Below are positions 25,096 to 34,351 of a stretch of DNA of 64,000 bases, piece by piece. The stretch is from the NCBI RefSeq assembly GCF_019802255.1, contig NZ_JAHYSS010000004.1, forward strand, positions 62,001-126,000, in the 5' to 3' direction. The DNA is from Pedobacter polysacchareus. GTDB lineage: Bacteria > Bacteroidota > Bacteroidia > Sphingobacteriales > Sphingobacteriaceae. How positions within the stretch are numbered: the stretch's first letter is position 1; the number at the start of each line of letters is the position of its first letter. Made by a program: the position numbers and the translations under genes. Below the pieces are notes generated by a model. The model saw only the letters and a program-made list of their open reading frames with translations. It had not been told where the DNA came from and did not search any database.

Positions 25096-26085
25096 ATGTT
25101 TTATAAGAAAGTTGCCCTTTACCTGTGTTTACTTTTCAGTGCCACAGCGACTTTGGCACAGCAAGCCGATACCCTATCTATTACCTTAGAAAACGTCAAA
25201 TACCCTTATCCAGTTAAGTATTACAGAATCCATACTGAAGGTCAGGATTTAAATATGGCCTATATGGATGTCGCACCAGTGGGAAAAGCCAATGGCAGAA
25301 CAGTAGTCTTGCTTCATGGTAAAAACTTTGGTGGATATTATTGGGGAGGCACGATCAAAGCATTAACTGACCGCGGATTTAGAGTAGTGGTGCCGGATCA
25401 GATCGGCTTCGGCAGATCTTCTAAAGCCTTTATTCATTACAGCTTTCATCAGCTGGCACGCTGGAATAAGCAATTGCTGGACACTTTAGGCATTCAAAAA
25501 GCAAATATCCTGGGCCACTCTATGGGTGGTATGTTGGCTACCCGCTTCGCATTGATGTATCCGGAAAATACCGAAAAGCTCTTATTGGAAAACCCGATAG
25601 GCTTAGAAGATTACCGCAGTTTTCTGCCGTATGTAAGCACTGATCAGCAATACCAGACGGAACTAAAAGCAACCGCAGAAAGCGTTAAAAAATACTATCA
25701 AACTTCCTATTTTACCGTTTGGAAGCCAGAATACGACGAATTGGTGAGCATTGCAGGGGGCATGACAAAAAGTGCAGATTTCCCAAGACTGGCCAAAGTA
25801 AACGCCATGACCTATACGATGATCTACGAACAGCCGGTAGTTCATGAATTTTTCAACGTTCGTGTACCTACGGTTCTGTTTATTGGAAAAGAAGACAAAA
25901 CTATTGTTGGAAAGGGCTTGTTAAGCCCGGATCAGCAGGCCTTACATGGCCAATATCGTCTTTTAGGCAAGCAGACTGCAGCTAAGATTCCAGGAGCCAA
26001 GATTGTGGAATTTGAAGGCTGTGGGCACATTCCGCATATAGAAGTACCCACAGAATTCAATGTGGCATTATTGGGCAGTCTGTAA
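25096..26085 (+). CDS. Exported alpha/beta hydrolase
   Basis: The 329-residue hydrolase starts with a signal peptide ending SATATLAQ. The fold is clear: oxyanion-hole region LLHGKNFGG, the nucleophile elbow ILGHSMGGM, an acidic residue in FIGKEDKTIVG, and the catalytic His in GCGHIPHIE. Substrate is unknown. It resembles epoxide-hydrolase or haloalkane-dehalogenase-like esterases, and I cannot distinguish these here. It is monocistronic and faces the minus-strand mtfA-like gene. A hairpin (CAGCAGAC at 26100-26107 and its complement at 26119-26126) lies at the junction, without a T-run. Confidence 0.85.
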   Translation: MFYKKVALYLCLLFSATATLAQQADTLSITLENVKYPYPVKYYRIHTEGQDLNMAYMDVAPVGKANGRTVVLLHGKNFGGYYWGGTIKALTDRGFRVVVPDQIGFGRSSKAFIHYSFHQLARWNKQLLDTLGIQKANILGHSMGGMLATRFALMYPENTEKLLLENPIGLEDYRSFLPYVSTDQQYQTELKATAESVKKYYQTSYFTVWKPEYDELVSIAGGMTKSADFPRLAKVNAMTYTMIYEQPVVHEFFNVRVPTVLFIGKEDKTIVGKGLLSPDQQALHGQYRLLGKQTAAKIPGAKIVEFEGCGHIPHIEVPTEFNVALLGSL

Positions 26086-26106
26086 AGAAGAATGCCCTTC
26101 AGCAGA

Positions 26107-26889
26107 CTAGGAATGCTGGTCTGCTGCCAGATCCTGCGAAAATATCCCGGCTAAGCTATCGTATAGCTCCGGGTGTTTCGACTTAAACTGATCTGGTTTT
26201 TCAAAGAAATATTCAGACACTACCGCAAAAAACTCTGCCTCATTGGTGATGGCATAAGGGTTAATGTCTGATTTTCCTTTCTCAATTCTTTTCATTTCCT
26301 CATGGATCATCCGAATCCATGGCACTACATATTCGTGCTTCATCAGGTTTTCTGGTACGCCATCTGTTGCGCCGTCCGACTTGTCCAGCAAGTGCACAAA
26401 CTCATGGATAGCCGTATTTTCCTTATCTGCAGCATTGGAAAAACCTTTGATCAATGCCGCTCTGGATAAGATCATCTGACCATTCATATAGCCAGAACCC
26501 ACCATGCCCAGGATGTTCCGCTGACCGCCTTCATACTGAAAGTCCTGATTAAAAGTATCCGGATACAGCAATACATTGGTCAGGTTGCGGTAATGCCAGT
26601 CCTCGAAACCGAATACGGGAATGACCGCACTGGAAGCAATCAATAACTTATCAAGGACAGTCACCGGAGTACCTACACCCTCAATTTTTACCTCGGCTAG
26701 AAAAGCAGAAATTTTTTGCTCAAAGCGCAGGCGGTCTTCTACCGTCAGGTGCTGGTAATAAACCACATGCTGGAATAACATCTGCTTATCTTCCTCACTT
26801 AAGGTGACGTAGTTGTGGCGGCTGTCTTTTCTAAAGATAAAATAGAAGACCAGCAGCAAAATAGGGATCAGTATGAAAAATGCCTGCAT
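26107..26889 (-). CDS. MtfA-like zinc metallopeptidase (M90)
   Basis: The 260-residue protein has one N-terminal membrane helix (FFILIPILLLVFYFIF) and the zinc motif HEFVH (His162, Glu163, His166). Other M90/MtfA features are IVIPVFGFEDWHYRN-like sequence near residues 89-102 and YVVPWIRMIHEEM-type segments later. It is about the usual length. E. coli MtfA is a peptidase that also binds the glucose regulator Mlc; no Mlc is seen here, so the role is open. It starts 3 bases after the Gfo/Idh oxidoreductase stop, so the two are co-transcribed. Confidence 0.85.
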   Translation of the reverse strand: MQAFFILIPILLLVFYFIFRKDSRHNYVTLSEEDKQMLFQHVVYYQHLTVEDRLRFEQKISAFLAEVKIEGVGTPVTVLDKLLIASSAVIPVFGFEDWHYRNLTNVLLYPDTFNQDFQYEGGQRNILGMVGSGYMNGQMILSRAALIKGFSNAADKENTAIHEFVHLLDKSDGATDGVPENLMKHEYVVPWIRMIHEEMKRIEKGKSDINPYAITNEAEFFAVVSEYFFEKPDQFKSKHPELYDSLAGIFSQDLAADQHS

Positions 26890-26892
26890 GGG

Positions 26893-27906
26893 TTAAGCCT
26901 CCAATATTTCCAGTTGTGTGATCACCTGCTCTTCAGTTACCGGATAGGGTTGCTCATTTACGATCGTCTGATATACCGCTTCGAACAATGGCAGGTAGCT
27001 TCCCAGTAAGGCAGGAATAGTATGTGTTGTCTTATGGCCATCGGCATCCAGTAAATACAATTTGCCTTCCGTTCCTGGCGCTTCAATTCCATAAGCAGGG
27101 TCATCTAGTTTCATTCCTGCCAGCAATTGGCCTTCCTGTGCATCTGCTCTTACCTTATGCAATGAACCATTGGTTCCGTTGATCACGAAAGCAGGTAAAG
27201 CTTCTACCACCATCATGTTGGAATGAACAAACACATTGACACTATCGGCATAGCTCAAATGGATAGAGAAATAATCATCTACCTGTGTATTTACGCGGTT
27301 TTTACCAAGGATCTTATGAAAAGATTCCGGTTTGCCGAAAATACTCAATGCCTGATCCAGTAAATGCGGACCCAGGTCGTACATCAATCCACTGGCAGCA
27401 ACCGGCTCTTCCTTAAAACTTTTTACGCCGATCGTAGAACGATACCTGTCGTAACGAAAATGTACTTCACTCAATTTACCTAGCTTTCCACTTTCAATCA
27501 CTTCACGAACTGCCCTGAAATCACTGTCCCACCTTCTATTTTGGTAAAAAAGTACTTTCTTATCCAATTCTTTTGCCAGGCCAAGTACCTCTTTTGCCTG
27601 CTCAGCAGTGGCGGTAAAAGGCTTTTCTACCAGAATATGTTTTCCTGCCTGCAAGGCTCTTTTCGCATAATCGTAATGGGTATTGTTGGGCGTATTGATG
27701 ATGATCAGTTCAATCTTTTCATCTGCCAGTAAATCCTCAATGGTATCGTAGCTGATGATTCCGGGATAATCTGCTGCGGCATTCTTCTGATTTCTTTCGG
27801 TTACGGCATGTAATGTAAAACCGGGATGGGCATGTACAAAAGGCGCATGGAATACTTTACCAGACATTCCGTAGGCCATCAGACCCGTTATAATTGTTTT
27901 TTCCAT
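26893..27906 (-). CDS. Gfo/Idh/MocA-family oxidoreductase
   Basis: An NAD(P)-dependent oxidoreductase of 337 residues from the ATG at 27906 (MEKTIITGLMAYGMSG). The dinucleotide-binding loop is the variant AYGMSGKVFHAPF common in this subgroup. The signature EKP is present in HILVEKPFTATAEQA. The C-terminal substrate domain includes GLMYDLGPHLLDQAL. Sugar derivatives are the usual substrates, but the specific one cannot be read from the sequence. The upstream extension from 27954 is unlikely. It is the first gene of a two-gene operon with the MtfA-like peptidase. Confidence 0.9.
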   Translation of the reverse strand: MEKTIITGLMAYGMSGKVFHAPFVHAHPGFTLHAVTERNQKNAAADYPGIISYDTIEDLLADEKIELIIINTPNNTHYDYAKRALQAGKHILVEKPFTATAEQAKEVLGLAKELDKKVLFYQNRRWDSDFRAVREVIESGKLGKLSEVHFRYDRYRSTIGVKSFKEEPVAASGLMYDLGPHLLDQALSIFGKPESFHKILGKNRVNTQVDDYFSIHLSYADSVNVFVHSNMMVVEALPAFVINGTNGSLHKVRADAQEGQLLAGMKLDDPAYGIEAPGTEGKLYLLDADGHKTTHTIPALLGSYLPLFEAVYQTIVNEQPYPVTEEQVITQLEILEA

Positions 27907-28057
27907 GAGGTATATATATTTCAAGGTTGATGGAACACCAATGATGGGATCCATGAGGTTTAAAATTCTCTTTTTATTCGAAAGGTGATTAGGCTAAAAT
28001 AGTAAAACGCCCGACTAAACCCTTAATATTATTGTCATAAGTCGAACGTCTTATTTG

Positions 28058-28065
28058 TATCTTTG
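28058..28065 (+). promoter_or_regulatory. -7 box 4 bases from the start of the small conserved gene
   Basis: TATCTTTG is a consensus TAnnTTTG, ends at 28065, and the ATG is at 28070. A TTG at 28032-28034 is 23 bases upstream. The spacing implies a leaderless transcript. Confidence 0.55.
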
Positions 28066-28069
28066 CGCT

Positions 28070-28432
28070 ATGAAACCTGCAGAAACACATGCGAAATGGA
28101 AAATTTTGCAACAAAAGATCGCTAAGGAGTTTGATTCTGATGTGCCCGATTTAAAGGTGATGTTGTTTTTAATCGGTGTGCAGGAGTTAGGCAAAGGACC
28201 TGGCAAGTACAGTAAACGTCAAAAGGAGGAGTTAATGCACATTGCAACCTGCCGTTTACTGAGTGAAATGGGCTTCTATGAACTGGAAGGATTAGACCAG
28301 GATGGATGGCCGCATTGGAAGCTGATTAAACCCGTTCCTTCATTCGCGATGATGGAGCAGGAATTACTGCTAAAATCGTTAACGATACATTATTTTGAAG
28401 ATATCTACGGTACAGAGCAACCAGAAGATTAA
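28070..28432 (+). CDS. Conserved hypothetical protein, 120 residues
   Basis: A small soluble protein without signal peptide or membrane segments. It is rich in Lys, Glu and Leu, with segments such as DLKVMLFLIGVQELGKGPG and KEELMHIATCRLLSEMGFYE; the second half contains DGWPHWKLIKP. The composition and promoter box indicate a real gene, probably conserved in Bacteroidota, but I recognise no domain. It ends at a bidirectional terminator shared with the OmpA-like gene. Confidence 0.75.
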   Translation: MKPAETHAKWKILQQKIAKEFDSDVPDLKVMLFLIGVQELGKGPGKYSKRQKEELMHIATCRLLSEMGFYELEGLDQDGWPHWKLIKPVPSFAMMEQELLLKSLTIHYFEDIYGTEQPED

Positions 28433-28448
28433 TAAAATCTGATCACAT

Positions 28449-28483
28449 AAAAAACCCGAAGTACATTGTACGACGGGTTTTTG
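28449..28483. terminator. Bidirectional terminator between the small gene and ompA-like gene
   Basis: Stem AAAAACCCG (28450-28458) pairs with CGGGTTTTT (28474-28482), with an inner GTAC/GTAC helix. A and T runs flank both sides between convergent genes. Confidence 0.9.
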
Positions 28484-28510
28484 CTTTTATAGGTAGATGT
28501 AAATTGCGTA

Positions 28511-29191
28511 TTATTTGCCTTGTTGTGTAGCTTGTTGTTTCAATTGATCGTTTGCAACGATTACAACCTCAACTCTACGGTTGGCAGCTCTTCCAGCTTC
28601 AGTGGTATTGTCAGCAATTGGCTCAGACATTCCTTTTCCAATGGTGATTAAACGTGATGCAGGAACACCTTGAGAAACCGCATAAGCTTTAACAGCTGCT
28701 GCTCTTCTTTCAGAAAGAGCCATGTTATAAGCTTCTTTTCCTACGTTATCAGTGTGACCAATTACTTTAATGTCCGTTCCTGGATATTTAGTAAGTGAAG
28801 CCGCTAATGACTGTACGTTTGTTTTTGCCGCTGCAGTTAAGTCAGATTTGTCGAATCCAAAAAGGATACCACTATCAAACTTCACGATAATACCTTCACC
28901 TTCACGGATTACTTCAGCATTTGGGATTGCATTTTGAATCTCTGCTGCTTGTTTGTCCATTCTTTTTCCAATAAATCCACCTGCAGTACCACCAACAGCA
29001 GCACCAATGATAGCCCCAACAGCAGTGTTACCCGCTTTTTTTCCTATAATAGCACCTAGAACACCACCTGCAGTAGCACCGATACCTGCGCCTTTTTGTG
29101 TTTTAGTTAAGCTATCGCAGCCTTGGAATGTCATTGCACCCATAGCTAAAGCGATACTAAATGCTGCTATTTTAAATTTTGAAGTAACCAT
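28511..29191 (-). CDS. OmpA-family lipoprotein with glycine-zipper domain
   Basis: From the ATG at 29191 it has 226 residues. A lipoprotein signal ends at the Cys in AMTFQGCDS. A glycine-zipper region follows (GAGIGATAGGVLGAIIGKKAG, read at about residues 33-80), which inserts in membranes. The C-terminal OmpA domain binds peptidoglycan: FGFDKSDLTAAAKTNVQSL, IKVIGHTDNVG, and LSERRAAAVKAYAVSQG ending with NRRVEVVI. It resembles YiaD-like outer-membrane lipoproteins. The frame from 29245 is longer but lacks a proper signal. Confidence 0.9.
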   Translation of the reverse strand: MVTSKFKIAAFSIALAMGAMTFQGCDSLTKTQKGAGIGATAGGVLGAIIGKKAGNTAVGAIIGAAVGGTAGGFIGKRMDKQAAEIQNAIPNAEVIREGEGIIVKFDSGILFGFDKSDLTAAAKTNVQSLAASLTKYPGTDIKVIGHTDNVGKEAYNMALSERRAAAVKAYAVSQGVPASRLITIGKGMSEPIADNTTEAGRAANRRVEVVIVANDQLKQQATQQGK

Positions 29192-29224
29192 AGTTTTATA
29201 TTTTATTTTACCCAGTGCGTTAAT

Positions 29225-29232
29225 CAAACGTA
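29225..29232 (-). promoter_or_regulatory. -7 promoter box of the OmpA-like gene
   Basis: On the minus strand TACGTTTG fits TAnnTTTG. It ends 33 bases before the ATG at 29191. No clear -33 TTG was found. Confidence 0.4.
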
Positions 29233-29373
29233 ATGCCAAATTCACGTTTTGTAAAATTATTGTGTCATAGAAATAATTTAACAGCTTAATCTCCTGTAAA
29301 AACGAGGCTCAGGCGCTGAAAATAGGTGAAAACTGGGCGGAAGACTGACTATAATTCTGTACAATATTTTTTA

Positions 29374-30072
29374 CTATTCTGCAAAATAGGCTTCCAGTTC
29401 CATCAAAGTGTTGGCCGTAGTCTGCAGGTCTTTGATAATCAGTCCTTTTTCCATTAAGATGATCCTGTCACATACGTCAGTGACATGGTTTAAATCATGA
29501 CTGGAAATCAGGGTGGCCATCTGACGTTCCGATTTCAGCGACTTGATCAGTGTTTTCAACCGGATTTGTGTGGTTGGATCCAGATTGGCAAAAGGCTCAT
29601 CCAAAATCAAGAGCTCCGGATTTTGCATCAGCGAAGCCGCAATCCCTATTTTGTTTTGATTCCCCTTAGAGAAGTCTCTGATATACTTGCCTTTATTCAG
29701 GATCTCCCCATTGAAGAAATCTTGAAATTGCTGGAGATAATCATTTACATGGGCAGCAGTCATCTGATGAAGGCCACCAATAAACATAAAATATTCTTCA
29801 GCTGTGAGGTAATCAATTAAAAAACCTTCATCCAGATAGGAAGCGGTATAATCTTTCCATTGGTCATTTTGGCCGATCAGCTCTCCTTTAGAGCGGATTT
29901 CTCCTTCCGTAGGACGAATCAGGTCCAATACCATTCTAAACATCGTGGTTTTTCCTGCACCATTGTTACCTACAATCCCCACCGTTTCCCCGGCATGGAG
30001 CTGTAGGGACTCAATATTGACTACAGTACGGTTACCGTAGGTCTTTTTTAAGTTTGAAATTTCTAAAATCAT
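29374..30072 (-). CDS. ABC transporter ATP-binding protein
   Basis: The 232-residue ATPase has Walker A GNNGAGKTT (35-43), Walker B LLILDEPFANLD and the H-loop SSHDLNHV. The signature is FSKGNQNKIG instead of LSGGQ, a form seen in CcmA/YxlF-like ATPases of drug or export systems. Its ATG overlaps the stop of the DUF5687 permease by 4 bases, so the pair is translationally coupled. The cargo is unknown. Confidence 0.93.
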   Translation of the reverse strand: MILEISNLKKTYGNRTVVNIESLQLHAGETVGIVGNNGAGKTTMFRMVLDLIRPTEGEIRSKGELIGQNDQWKDYTASYLDEGFLIDYLTAEEYFMFIGGLHQMTAAHVNDYLQQFQDFFNGEILNKGKYIRDFSKGNQNKIGIAASLMQNPELLILDEPFANLDPTTQIRLKTLIKSLKSERQMATLISSHDLNHVTDVCDRIILMEKGLIIKDLQTTANTLMELEAYFAE

Positions 30073-31547
30073 GATTTTTCTCTAAAGCCAGCTGCAATTT
30101 TATATTTTCTCTTATTGAACTCTTTCACTAAAAGATCTACCCAGAACTCACGGGTCAGGGCGGCGGCAAGGCCGGATAACCCTAATGCCAATAAGCCCCA
30201 GTAAGGATGCCCATTCAGGGAAAAGGGAAGGACGATCAGGTAAGGCATTAAAAAATAAGGTAATCCCAATACCCATTGTGAAGCACCTACACCCTGGAAA
30301 TTAAAACTGGAACCTTTAGTCAGGTCCATCGCCCGATAATTTCGGGTGGCGAAGTATAACACCACAATGGTTCCTATCCCTATATTATAAAAATAGGCGG
30401 CAAATTGAATCACCAATATCTTCCAGCTCATGAGCCCATATAAACAGGCCACCAATGTGGTGAATGAGGAGAATAGTGTGAATAACAGGAATTTTGCCCG
30501 GATAAAATCTTTAATGTCAATTTTATTGGCCATTAATCCATCAAAATGTGCCGACTGCCAGCCAAACATGAATTGTCCATATATACTAATGGTATTGCCC
30601 GTCATGAATATGGCGGCAAAAAGCATGAGGTTCAGGTTGTCTTTATCCAGCAGTTCCTTTTTATAAAAAAGGAAGCCATACAGCAAAAACAGCAGACTCA
30701 TGGTCACTGCCGAGCGGCTTCTTTTATTTCTCAGGATGAGCTTGATCTCCAGGGCTGCATAAGCGCCAACTTTTCCAAAGCGATCCAGAAAAGGATAGTC
30801 TGTACTGGTCTTTACCGTTTCCGTACTACTCAATTCTTCTGCATACAGGTTATTCCGGAGGTACCGGGCATTGACTAAAAACATCCCTATCGCTAAAAAT
30901 GTAAAGCCCAAAGCGGCAAAAGGCTGATCTGCAATGTAATTGAAGACCACATTTGAAATTGCCGCAATTGAGAACACTTTGAAATACTCCAATAAACCCA
31001 GTCCAACAATCAGCGCTAACATGATCGGTACCAATTTCAGGTTTTGTATACTCAGCCTTTTGATGTATAGCGCGGCATAATTGTTAAAGACCACCAATGA
31101 AATGATGGCGATGAAATACATCAAAGCCGTCAGCGGACTGTATACACTAGCAATCGCGGTAAAGCAGAATGGCAGGAATAAAAAAAGGGGTAAGATATTA
31201 AAAGCAGAAAATAGTGCCCTTATATTTAAGAAATTAACAATCTTTCTTTTCGGAATCCTCAAATGGAGATAGGGGACAATACTCAGCGTGGGCAATTCCT
31301 GCAATTGCATCCTCATCAGGAAATCCATGGCGAAATAATAAAGGATCAATCCGTTGAAAACTACAAATACATCTTTATCAGGGAAGGCTTTCGCAATAAA
31401 TATTTCTAAACCTATACCCAGAAAAATAGCGACCCCCAGGAGATAGATCACCACAAATCCGATGAACAGCTGTGTGGCAATTGTTCCGCCTTTATTCTTT
31501 GATCGCCAGAAGGCTTTCCATTGATGGTCTAGAAAAGTCGAGCGCAT
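30069..31547 (-). CDS. DUF5687-family ABC permease
   Basis: The 492-residue integral membrane protein has about ten predicted helices, for example FIGFVVIYLLGVAIFLGIG, LFLFLPFCFTAIASVYSP and WGLLALGLSGLAAALTREF. It resembles Bacteroidota permeases annotated DUF5687, partners of the adjacent ATPase. It starts MRSTFLDHQWKAFWRSKNKG, typical for the family. The rarA stop is 2 bases upstream and the ATPase overlaps downstream, so it belongs to a four-gene minus-strand run with the DEAD-box helicase. The transported substrate is unknown. Confidence 0.82.
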   Translation of the reverse strand: MRSTFLDHQWKAFWRSKNKGGTIATQLFIGFVVIYLLGVAIFLGIGLEIFIAKAFPDKDVFVVFNGLILYYFAMDFLMRMQLQELPTLSIVPYLHLRIPKRKIVNFLNIRALFSAFNILPLFLFLPFCFTAIASVYSPLTALMYFIAIISLVVFNNYAALYIKRLSIQNLKLVPIMLALIVGLGLLEYFKVFSIAAISNVVFNYIADQPFAALGFTFLAIGMFLVNARYLRNNLYAEELSSTETVKTSTDYPFLDRFGKVGAYAALEIKLILRNKRSRSAVTMSLLFLLYGFLFYKKELLDKDNLNLMLFAAIFMTGNTISIYGQFMFGWQSAHFDGLMANKIDIKDFIRAKFLLFTLFSSFTTLVACLYGLMSWKILVIQFAAYFYNIGIGTIVVLYFATRNYRAMDLTKGSSFNFQGVGASQWVLGLPYFLMPYLIVLPFSLNGHPYWGLLALGLSGLAAALTREFWVDLLVKEFNKRKYKIAAGFREKS

Positions 31548-31549
31548 AA

Positions 31550-32830
31550 TTAATAGTTATATTTATTTTTCCAGTTTTGTCGTAATTTCTCCCGTAGCTT
31601 TTCTTCCGCAGGATTCTTTCCCGGGTCGTATAGTTTGGTACCGCTCAAAGTGTCAGGGAAATATTCCTGTTCCGAGAAATTGCCTTCAAAGCCATGCGCA
31701 TATTGGTAGTCTTTACCATATCCAATATTTTTCATCAGCTTAGTAGGGGCATTCCGTATATGTAAGGGGACTGGCAGATTACCGGTTTGTTTCACCAATG
31801 CCTGTGCTTTATTTATTGCCTCGTAGGCCGCATTACTTTTTGCAGAAGAAGCCAGGTAGGTAACTGCTTGTGACAGAATGATTCTGGATTCCGGATAACC
31901 AATTACATTGACGGCCTGAAAACAGTTGTTGGCCAGTAAAAGCGCATTTGGATTGGCATTGCCGATGTCTTCGGAAGCCAGGATCAATAACCTTCTGGCG
32001 ATAAATGAAGGATCTTCTCCACCTTCAATCATCCTGGCGAGCCAGTACACCGCGGCATTGGGGTCACTGCCCCGGATACTTTTTATAAAAGCAGAAATGA
32101 TGTCATAATGCTGCTCACCGGCCTTATCATATAAAGCCAGGTTCTGCTGGGCATGTTTTAGCACATTTTCATTGGTCAGCACAATCTTATCTCCACCAAT
32201 ACCATTGACCGCTATCTCGAGCACGTTCAACAGCTTTCTGGCGTCACCACCGGATAAGCGAATTAAAGCCTCATGCTCCTTAATCGTTATTTTCTTTTCT
32301 TTCAGTACGGTATCCTGCTGAATTGCGGTTTGCAATAAGCCGGAAAGTTCTTCTTCATTCAGCGATTGTAAAATATAAACCTGCGAGCGGGACAGTAAAG
32401 CGGAGATGACTTCAAAAGAAGGATTTTCAGTGGTTGCGCCAATCAGCGTCACCAATCCTCTTTCTACGGCACCCAGTAAGCTGTCTTGCTGTGATTTGCT
32501 GAAGCGGTGGATCTCATCGATAAAAAGAATCGGAAGACCCATGAAGCTGTTTTTTAGCGCTGCCGCCCTGTCGATCACGTCCCTAATGTCTTTTACGCCG
32601 GAATTGATGGCGCTCAGGTTAAAAAAAGGACGGTCTAAAGTTTGAGATATAATGTAAGCAAGTGTAGTTTTCCCAACACCTGGCGGGCCCCAAAAAATCA
32701 TTGATGGGAGCTGCCCGCTTTGAATGGCTTTACGCAATACAGCATCAGGACCTACTAAATGTTGCTGACCCACATATTCATCCAGATTTTGAGGGCGCAT
32801 ACGCTCTGCTAAAGGAGGTAGGTTTTGCAT
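31550..32830 (-). CDS. rarA: RarA/MgsA-type replication-associated AAA+ ATPase
   Basis: RarA is an AAA+ protein that acts at stalled replication forks. From the ATG at 32830 ([22 protein letters not shown]) it has 426 residues. Walker A is [10 protein letters not shown] (47-56) and Walker B is [10 protein letters not shown], followed by the sensor region [13 protein letters not shown]. The C-terminal part with [21 protein letters not shown] is the RarA/MgsA-specific tetramerisation region. The ORF start at 32875 would overlap the DEAD-box gene's stop. Spacing is 19 bases from that gene and 2 to the permease. Confidence 0.93.
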   Translation of the reverse strand: MQNLPPLAERMRPQNLDEYVGQQHLVGPDAVLRKAIQSGQLPSMIFWGPPGVGKTTLAYIISQTLDRPFFNLSAINSGVKDIRDVIDRAAALKNSFMGLPILFIDEIHRFSKSQQDSLLGAVERGLVTLIGATTENPSFEVISALLSRSQVYILQSLNEEELSGLLQTAIQQDTVLKEKKITIKEHEALIRLSGGDARKLLNVLEIAVNGIGGDKIVLTNENVLKHAQQNLALYDKAGEQHYDIISAFIKSIRGSDPNAAVYWLARMIEGGEDPSFIARRLLILASEDIGNANPNALLLANNCFQAVNVIGYPESRIILSQAVTYLASSAKSNAAYEAINKAQALVKQTGNLPVPLHIRNAPTKLMKNIGYGKDYQYAHGFEGNFSEQEYFPDTLSGTKLYDPGKNPAEEKLREKLRQNWKNKYNY

Positions 32831-32849
32831 AGTCAGTAAGTTTTTATTC

Positions 32850-34229
32850 CTATTCTTTTGTCGGACTGGCATCACCTGAAGCAGGCTTTGCAGTACCGGC
32901 CGTACTTGTTGTTTTAATGGTGTCAGAATGAGTTTTACCTGTATTTACATCAACAGTTCTTGCAGCCGTTTGGTTTGCCTCAGCAGCATTCCTTGGCGCA
33001 GCGGAACTTTTTCCTTTAGGTTTTTTGCCCCAAACTTTACGCTGCGGTTTCTTGCGGTCATACTTTTTCTCTGATGGGCTTTCTGGGGCATCTGCCGGAA
33101 CTGCTCCAAAATGTTCAGGAAGCGGCATTCTGTCAATTGTCTTGTCAATCAGTTTTTCAATATTCGCAAATTTGCGCTTGTCCTTTTCATTCACCAATGT
33201 AATTGCGGTACCAGTAGTGGCCGCTCTTGCTGTTCTTCCGATCCTGTGGATATAATCTTCCGGATCATGAGGTACATCAAAATTGATCACCAAACTAATT
33301 CCTTCCACATCAATTCCCCTCGATAAAACGTCTGTTCCAATCAATACCGGAACCCGTTTATTCTTGAACTCTGATAATATCGCTTCACGTTCTTTCTGAC
33401 CTAAATCCGAATGGAATGCTTCTGCTTTGAATCCTAATCCACGGAAAACCTTACCCAGATTCTTTACTTTTTCTTTCGTAGAAGCAAAGATCAAGATGCT
33501 TGGAAACTCTACATTTTTCATCAGTTCCGTCAGTAATTTTACTTTCTGAGAATCATGAACCATATAGGCCTGCTGGTTAATTCCCGCTGCGGGTTTAGAA
33601 ATAGCAATGCTGATTTGTTCCGGATTGTGGAGCAATCTGCCGGCAAGCGTTCTTATTTTAGGAGGCATAGTTGCGGAGAACAATACCGTTTGTCTTTTCT
33701 TGGGAAGGAAACTGACGATGCGCATGATGTCATCATAAAAACCCATGTCCAGCATTCTATCTGCTTCATCCAGTACCAGGTGCTGCAACTGGTCCAGTTT
33801 CAACAATCCTGAGGAAAGGTGGGAGATTAAGCGTCCCGGAGTGGCAATAATGATGTCTACACCTTCGCGCATAGAGCGTTTTTGCTGCTCATAAGCGATC
33901 CCATCTCCACCACCATAAACCGTTAAGGAACTGATGTTCGTGAAATAGGAAAGTGCTTCTACCTGTAAATCTATTTGCTGTGCCAGCTCACGTGTAGGCG
34001 CCAATATCAAGGTATTGTTATGGCGATTTTCCGTCATGCTGATCATGTTCATGATCGGTAGCAAGTAAGCACCAGTTTTCCCGGTACCTGTTTGTGCGCA
34101 GGCGATTAAATCTTTTTTATCTAGAATTAGCGGAATAGCTGCTGTTTGGATGGGAGTCGCATTGCGAAAACCCATGGCTAGTAAACCCTCTAATAAATCA
34201 GGGTTAAAATTAAAATCTTTGAAATCCAA
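32850..34229 (-). CDS. DEAD-box RNA helicase, RhlE-like
   Basis: This ATP-dependent RNA helicase has 459 residues and shows all main motifs: QTGTGKT (46-52), PTRELAQQ, TPGR, DEAD (DEADRMLDMGF), SAT (SATMPP), and HRIGRTAR with the trailing G. The N-terminal Q motif region is FRNATPIQTAAIP. The C-terminal tail from about residue 375 is basic and low-complexity (KKYDRKKPQRKVWGKKPKGK), as in RhlE proteins, and likely binds RNA. It leads a run of four minus-strand genes. Confidence 0.94.
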   Translation of the reverse strand: MDFKDFNFNPDLLEGLLAMGFRNATPIQTAAIPLILDKKDLIACAQTGTGKTGAYLLPIMNMISMTENRHNNTLILAPTRELAQQIDLQVEALSYFTNISSLTVYGGGDGIAYEQQKRSMREGVDIIIATPGRLISHLSSGLLKLDQLQHLVLDEADRMLDMGFYDDIMRIVSFLPKKRQTVLFSATMPPKIRTLAGRLLHNPEQISIAISKPAAGINQQAYMVHDSQKVKLLTELMKNVEFPSILIFASTKEKVKNLGKVFRGLGFKAEAFHSDLGQKEREAILSEFKNKRVPVLIGTDVLSRGIDVEGISLVINFDVPHDPEDYIHRIGRTARAATTGTAITLVNEKDKRKFANIEKLIDKTIDRMPLPEHFGAVPADAPESPSEKKYDRKKPQRKVWGKKPKGKSSAAPRNAAEANQTAARTVDVNTGKTHSDTIKTTSTAGTAKPASGDASPTKE

Positions 34230-34314
34230 TATACTTCTATGTTGTTAGTATTATCCTATAAAAGTAACCTTTTATTCATTAGTTGTCTAATGTTTTTTCG
34301 AAGGTTCAGTACTT

Positions 34315-34348
34315 GCATGGGCTTGATTATTAATTTATAAGCCCATGC
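34315..34348. terminator. Hairpin between DUF4197 gene and the DEAD-box gene
   Basis: GCATGGGCTT (34315-34324) pairs perfectly with AAGCCCATGC (34339-34348) around a 14-base loop. On the minus strand it follows the DUF4197 stop (34352) but lacks a clear T-run, so it may be a terminator or mRNA stabiliser. Confidence 0.6.
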
Positions 34349-34351
34349 GGT

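Noticed and set aside
26100-26126. Terminator between the alpha/beta hydrolase and MtfA-like genes
   Set aside because: The 8-bp arms are perfect, but there is no T-run and the hairpin partly lies in coding DNA, so it is not listed as a terminator.
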